Source: Alligator mississippiensis (taxonomy: Eukaryota; Chordata; Crocodylia; Alligatoridae). Taken from it: a DNA stretch of 64,000 nucleotides. The DNA is taken from positions 60,869,444 to 60,933,443 of the forward strand of contig NC_081832.1 of the NCBI RefSeq assembly GCF_030867095.1, written 5' to 3'. Both the position numbers and the translations under genes were made by a program. The notes below the pieces were generated by a model. It made no database searches. It saw nothing but the letters and a program-made list of their open reading frames with translations, and had not been told where the DNA came from. Positions 59,408 to 64,000 of this stretch are shown one piece after another. Numbering within the stretch: position 1 is the first letter of the stretch; each line of letters starts with the position of its first letter.

Positions 59408-60105
59408 TGTCACAACCCAAGGGTGTGATTTTTGTCTGTGTGTGCTTCGGCACTGCTGAATTATTTCCCGCCATTTGTAGCTTTCTTTGCAGGGTGCATT
59501 TGTTCGTTGCAACACAGAAATGCACGTTGCAAGGAGTTCCTGCCATTTGTATTTATATTTGTGCCCCACTATTGGCTAGTTCTAAATTATTCCCACGTGA
59601 CGGCTAGTGATTGGCTTGCTAGCCGTATAAGAGGCTTGAGTGGTTTCCGCCCAAGTTGGAGGACTCCACGACCATCAGGAGGAGGAGACTTCACGTCTCG
59701 TGAAGATCTCTAAGTGCTGCGGAGCCTATTGGACCCAGCGTGAATATCAAGAAGGCTACAGGGGTCTGATCAGCCTCTCGCCTCTCCCCGTCGCCGCCTG
59801 ATCCCTCGACGTACCCTTCCCTGCGCGCAAAGTTCCACGCAGCCTAGCAAACTTCATGTGAGTGAATTGTGAGTGAATCCAGAGCTCTGTCCGAGTCTTT
59901 AAACTAGGACTTAAGCAAAGTTTTCCTGGAAGTTTTCCAGCCTGCACCACGACCATCTACGGTGTAAGTAAACAATCTTAAACAACCATTAAGCGTCCAT
60001 ACCTAATTCTAGCGTGCCGCCTGCCTTCCCCGACCTGGCGTGTCCGGGCTGCTGGCCACAGCCCGCCACGCGAAAAAGGGCCTCGGACCGCTCCCGGCCC
60101 GCACA
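59408..60105 (+). mobile_element. Solo LTR, plus strand, with exact 5-bp duplication
   Basis: The block begins TGTCACAACCC and ends CGGCCCGCACA, so it has TG...CA ends. It is flanked by ATGAC at 59403-59407 and ATGAC at 60106-60110, an exact 5-bp target duplication. Two inverted CCAAT boxes and a TATA box (59626-59632) sit about 160-220 bp in, as in an LTR U3. GCCATTTGTA occurs twice in the U3-like part (about 59470 and 59541). The segment after the TATA box is GC- and CpG-rich, and a splice-donor-like GTAAGT lies at 59964. No gag, pol or env remains nearby. A 5-bp duplication fits ERVL-like or Ty3-type elements; I cannot name the family. Confidence 0.65.
59568..59632 (+). promoter_or_regulatory. 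LTR promoter: two inverted CCAAT boxes, CACGTGACG site, TATA box
   Basis: ATTGGCT occurs near 59570 and 59610, CACGTGACG lies between them, and GTATAAGAGG follows at about 59625-59634. The arrangement predicts a start site near 59655-59660. The CACGTG core is an E-box, with a TGACG half-site overlapping it. Confidence 0.5.
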
Positions 60106-60110
60106 ATGAC

Positions 60111-62764
60111 GTGGCAGACAAGTAAGAAGGGACGGGCACCCTAGAGCTGGAGCTGGGTAAGGGTTGCATGGCCACCAAAGGGTATCACAGTCACTCCCAG
60201 AACCCAAATAGGGTTACACCATCCAAGTGCAGAAGATTTTTTAAATTTTGAAATCTCCGTTTCATGCCCAGCTGTAACCATGAGGAGCTCTGCAGTCACA
60301 GACCAGTCCCTTCATATCTGTGACTGAGGAATGGAACTCGCTGAGGAAGTATGTTTCTGTTCACAGCACGTGTAAGGGTGAGACAACAGAGCAACACCTT
60401 TATTAGGACTATATAAAATGTGACAAAGTAAGTGTAAGACTAGGTCTGTACTGATTGTGTCCAGCAAGAATACTGAGGCTCTCTTAAGATTCCTCCTGTG
60501 GCCTCTATTGGATTGAGTTCATTTGCCAGAAAAAAACTGCTTGCCTTAACTTCAATAATTAAAGATTACTGGGAGTAAGGTATTCATTCTTATTTTCAAT
60601 CCCAGGTAATGAGGCTTTAGTCTTATTGATCTAAAGGTTTCAGTACTTGAGCATCATTTATATTAATCACGTGCAATTATCATTCTAATGCTGTGAGTGT
60701 GTGTGTGCATGCGCACGTCCATTGATATATATTTAAGGAATTAAGAAAATTCCAACTGTATGTCTGTCTCAGCATGCTCCCTCTATTTTAGAAACATTGG
60801 GCCTCCAGCACACATTATAGTTCTCATTCAGTTAAGGTGTTAATCACATCAGAAATAGCACCTGGCCACACAGTCATAGAATTTATGGTATTGTAAAATC
60901 ACAAACCAGCCACAAAGATATCACTCAAAGTTGTGGCGGGCTTGTTTGGCACTATATCTTGAACATGTGGCATGCCACTTAGTGCAAACTGTAGGGATCC
61001 CACCAAGATTATTTCATGAATAGAAATGCCCCCAACAGGCCTGAGGAAAAGGAATTGCTCTCTCCCCCTCTTGAATTTTTCCTGATCTGTGGGCCATGCA
61101 CGCTCTATTCCCATGCGAGTCTCTCATGCAAATTCTCAGTAATCCAAAGGACACAAGCAGAACAGATCTGAATGTGGGAAATGGTTTACAGCCTTAGAGC
61201 CAAGTCCCTAAATCCCAGGCAGTTTATTGTCCCTGTAGGTGCCCTAGAGAATAGAGTGCGAGGGGGTTGGAGTCAAGCACTTTCGCTCTTCTCTTTCTAA
61301 TTGTAGTGCCCCATGCTGAGCTGTAGCTGGCTGCTTAATAGAGATTATTATTGCTACTTTTTTCCCACTCTGTGGTAAAATGATAAAACTAAGCTATTCA
61401 GAGCAGAGCTAGGGATTCAGGCTGCTATGAAGGAGAGACCGTTTCCATTATGTGCCATTGCTCATGCCCAAACTTTCAGTGTACATATTTTGGGGATACA
61501 TTTTTATTTGTATTATCCAGTCTTAGTTCAAAGGGACTGTGGAGTATTCTTGTGAGTGTTCCAGACACAGAGAATATGTTTGGTCAAAGACTCTCACTTG
61601 CTGTTGTAGTCGTCTGGCAGAAATATAAGTTCAAGCTGAATGAACTATCAAAGAACTTTAGCTCCAACAGGGGCTGGAAGAGTTCTTAACTGATCTGATG
61701 CAATCAAGAGTCTCGTGTTGTTTGGTGGTTTTCCTCACCTACACTTGTGGATACACATTGATTGGATAAGGGCCACCATTTTTTCATTAAAAAGCAAAAA
61801 TCAATCTTTGGCCCTCATAGTGTTAGAGGAAAGCTTGAAAACTTAACATGAGGACACCTTCAAGGCTCAGATACAACAGACAAATGGACCCATTACCTCT
61901 CTTCTTTAAGGGGAAGAAACCCCCTCATCGTGTTTTTTTAAGCAAGACTTTGGGAGCCTCAGCTGAGATTTCTGAATGCTTGTGCTTGGCAATACTGGGA
62001 AAGAAGAGTTACAGAACTGCATGCAGAATGATTCAGAAAAAAACAGTCTGATGGAGAGAGCAAGGGCTACCCAGGAATACATGGCCACTGTAGGAGAGTG
62101 ACAGAATCAGAATGCAAACAGCAGAAAGAAACATCATACTGGCCTGGTGGGTCCTGTGAACAGCGCTGTTTCCTTAGACCTCCTCCCACCCCCAATAACC
62201 CATCTATTGCCCCTGAATGAGAAGGGGGATAAGTGAGCTCCATTTGCTTACCAGTGTCCAGATAAAGTCCCTGCCTCTGTTGCAACCCCTAATCTGAAGT
62301 GAGCTTGGTTTGTGTAAGTGTGATAGCCATAAAATGAGGGGCAGTTGTTTTTAGTGTGTTTATTTAAGACTTTCCTTGTCTTCTAAAAAATCTCAAATGT
62401 GGAAGTCTTTTTTTTTTATCAGAGATGCCCTGGGAGCAAGAAGGACTAGGGGAAATAAAAGGGGAACACTAACATAGTTCTTCTCTTTTCTTCTGAGTGA
62501 AGTGTACAGCTGCAATCAGCTGAGTGTAAATATAGCAAATAAATTGGCTTTGTTACACTTCTCTCACCTGTAACCCAGATGGGATGAATAACTCAATAGA
62601 TGAGTTGAATAACTCCTGATACAGACATTTGCTGTAATGAAACCAAGCAGACCAGCTTTAGAATACCAAAAATCCATGCTTGGTGCTGTAGGACACCAGG
62701 CAGGAAATTCATACTTGATTTCTATATGTGCTATTCTGTACTTTCAGCCAGTCTAAGAATAATG
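60111..62764. other. Non-coding stretch, nothing recognised
   Basis: About 2.6 kb. A short GT run lies near 60694-60708. No frame shows a family feature. Confidence 0.45.
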
Positions 62765-62772
62765 CTGATGAC

Positions 62773-63051
62773 CAGTCCCGTAGCAATGAAGTTCGGTGCC
62801 TGGGGCAAAGCCTGCAGAGGCAGCCCACCCTTGCCCAGTGCACAGATCCATGGGGCACATGTCCCCCACCCCATGCTCGTTCGGGAGTGCACGCAGTGGC
62901 AGGAGCCACCCTTCTCCCATTCCCCCCCACCAAAATGAGCCGCTTGCAGCTCCATCCCATGCCCTGCTCCACTTGGGCAGCGCCTGTTGGCACCCCTTTG
63001 CTTTGGCACCAGAGGCAGTTGCCCTGCTTGCCTCCCCTTGCCATGGCATTA
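62773..63051. mobile_element. hAT-like non-autonomous element with exact 8-bp duplication
   Basis: The flanks CTGATGAC (62765-62772) and CTGATGAC (63052-63059) are identical. The left end CAGTCCCGTAGCAATG and the complement of the right end, TAATGCCATGGCAAGG, match at 10 of 16 positions with mostly transition differences. The 279-bp interior is GC-rich and its open frames on both strands are unsupported. End sequence similarity links it to the element at 18771-18941. Confidence 0.65.
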
Positions 63052-63059
63052 CTGATGAC

Positions 63060-64000
63060 CATCCTGCCTCTTATATCTAAAGGCAGGTAGCAAAGACCTT
63101 GAGCCTTAATAGGAATAGGGTCTCTACTGTAGCCCAACAGGACACCAGTTTAGCATCAATATAACCAGTCTAAGAGGAGCAGGAACAAGCCCTAGCCATG
63201 TTTTCTGGCCTAAACTTGGCAATGCCTTTGTATTTAGAATGTAAGTGCTTGGGTGTGTTCTGCATGGCACGTTTCAGGGCCTCAACCTGTTCCAAAATGT
63301 TGGGAGCTGAAGCGGTCCCAAAGGAGTCCAAAGCTCTGTTAACATAAACACGGCTCTCCAGTGGGTGCATGTTTTGTGTGTGTGGATGTGTGTTCCTCGC
63401 CCCACTCATCCTTGAGATCTGACTGGACAGCATTTGTCAGTCTGGGCAATGAGGACTGGATACAGCTGATCAGCGTTGGTCCTTGATGGAGGATTCAATG
63501 CGCCAGCACAAGTCATCTCCACTCCCTACAAGTGGTTTTCTCAGCAGTAGTGTTTTTTGCCTGTGTTGCCCAAAGCAAGCGGGCAGCTCCTGATCAGTAA
63601 TGAAGACACTAGTTTTTGCCAGGCCCAGAAGAATGAATGGCTGAACTCAGTCCTCTCGGGGAAGCGCAGAATGCAGAAATGAACCCTGCAGTCTTAGCTG
63701 CCAAGTCTTTCTTTCCTATAATAAATCACAGGCTGGTAGATTCCAGCACTGTTGCTTCCTTCCAGTGAAGAAAGTCTTATTTTGAAATGTTCTCTCAGTT
63801 AACACTGAGCTGCACTTGATGCTTTTACCCTCAATGTCTGCGGGGCATTCCTCTAATGGAAAGTTATTTCTTGTACTGAACGCTACACATGGGAGACTGG
63901 TTCCACGTTAGTCAGGGGGGGCATATGCCCCCACCCCCCCCGAAACCAGTCTTGATGCCCTTGGGGGAGGGGTCCTCCAGGGCCAATCTCACTGCCCAGA
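63060..64000. other. Non-coding right edge
   Basis: No gene recognised. From about 63915 a C- and G-run-rich sequence (GGGGGGGCATATGCCCCC) looks like the start of another GC-rich dispersed repeat that is cut by the window end. Confidence 0.35.

Noticed and set aside
59640..60110. CpG-rich block as a host CpG-island promoter with first exon and GTAAGT donor
   Set aside because: TG...CA ends and the exact 5-bp duplication favour an LTR, though promoter activity of the LTR remains possible.
60206..60218. GGGTTACA as the right end of the 59.4-kb LTR
   Set aside because: It leaves no target duplication, whereas an end at 60105 gives exact ATGAC on both sides.
62709..63137. 142-codon minus frame and overlapping plus frames
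   Set aside because: Overlaps the GC-rich hAT-like element, and frames are open on both strands because of base composition.

Overview
This window looks like about 64 kb of reptile nuclear DNA, most likely crocodilian, with a turtle as the second choice. The organism call is an inference from the repeats. The CR1 LINE 3' ends finish in a TATGAAAC-type octamer, a form I associate with crocodilians. Alongside them are old L3/CR1-like and MIR copies, a Harbinger element, several hAT-like elements and LTRs. I found no convincing host exon, rRNA, tRNA or CRISPR. The long open frames are either parts of transposable elements or unsupported chance frames, so the window reads as intergenic or intronic sequence.

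Layout, left to right. A CR1 3' end opens the window (1-621). A 0.7 kb palindromic DNA element lies at about 2466-3144, and a minus-strand solo LTR with a 4-bp target duplication at 5118-6240. The stretch from 6.2 to 18.7 kb holds scattered MIR fragments, a Penelope-like relic with a decayed hammerhead-ribozyme core (about 12.3 kb) and a small inverted-repeat element (14899-15098). A short hAT-like element (18771-18941) sits beside a 5.2 kb PIF/Harbinger transposon (19048-24256) carrying a broken DDE transposase.

From 24 to 34 kb there is a hAT relic (26340-26650), L2/L3-like debris and further DNA-element fragments (30.0-31.0 kb). The LINE highlight is 34.0-36.84 kb: one old L3/CR1-like element was hit twice by younger CR1 copies, giving a three-copy nest. 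From 37 to 54 kb the sequence is sparse: a CR1 3' end at 38.8-39.2 kb, a diverged MITE at 47.3 kb and a minus-strand CR1 end at 51.86-52.48 kb. The strongest structural oddity is at 54997-56500, a 1.5 kb hAT-like foldback whose two arms are each built of three repeat units of about 150 bp in mirror order. Further right are a hAT relic (57183-57401), a foldback MITE (57713-58067), a plus-strand solo LTR with an exact 5-bp duplication (59408-60105) and another hAT-like element with an exact 8-bp duplication (62773-63051).

No genes work together here. The story is layered insertion by CR1, hAT, Harbinger, Penelope-like and LTR elements, all apparently inactive: frameshifts, stops, and Asp-to-Asn changes in the one CR1 reverse transcriptase long enough to judge. 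Element boundaries were placed by eye from terminal repeats and target duplications.
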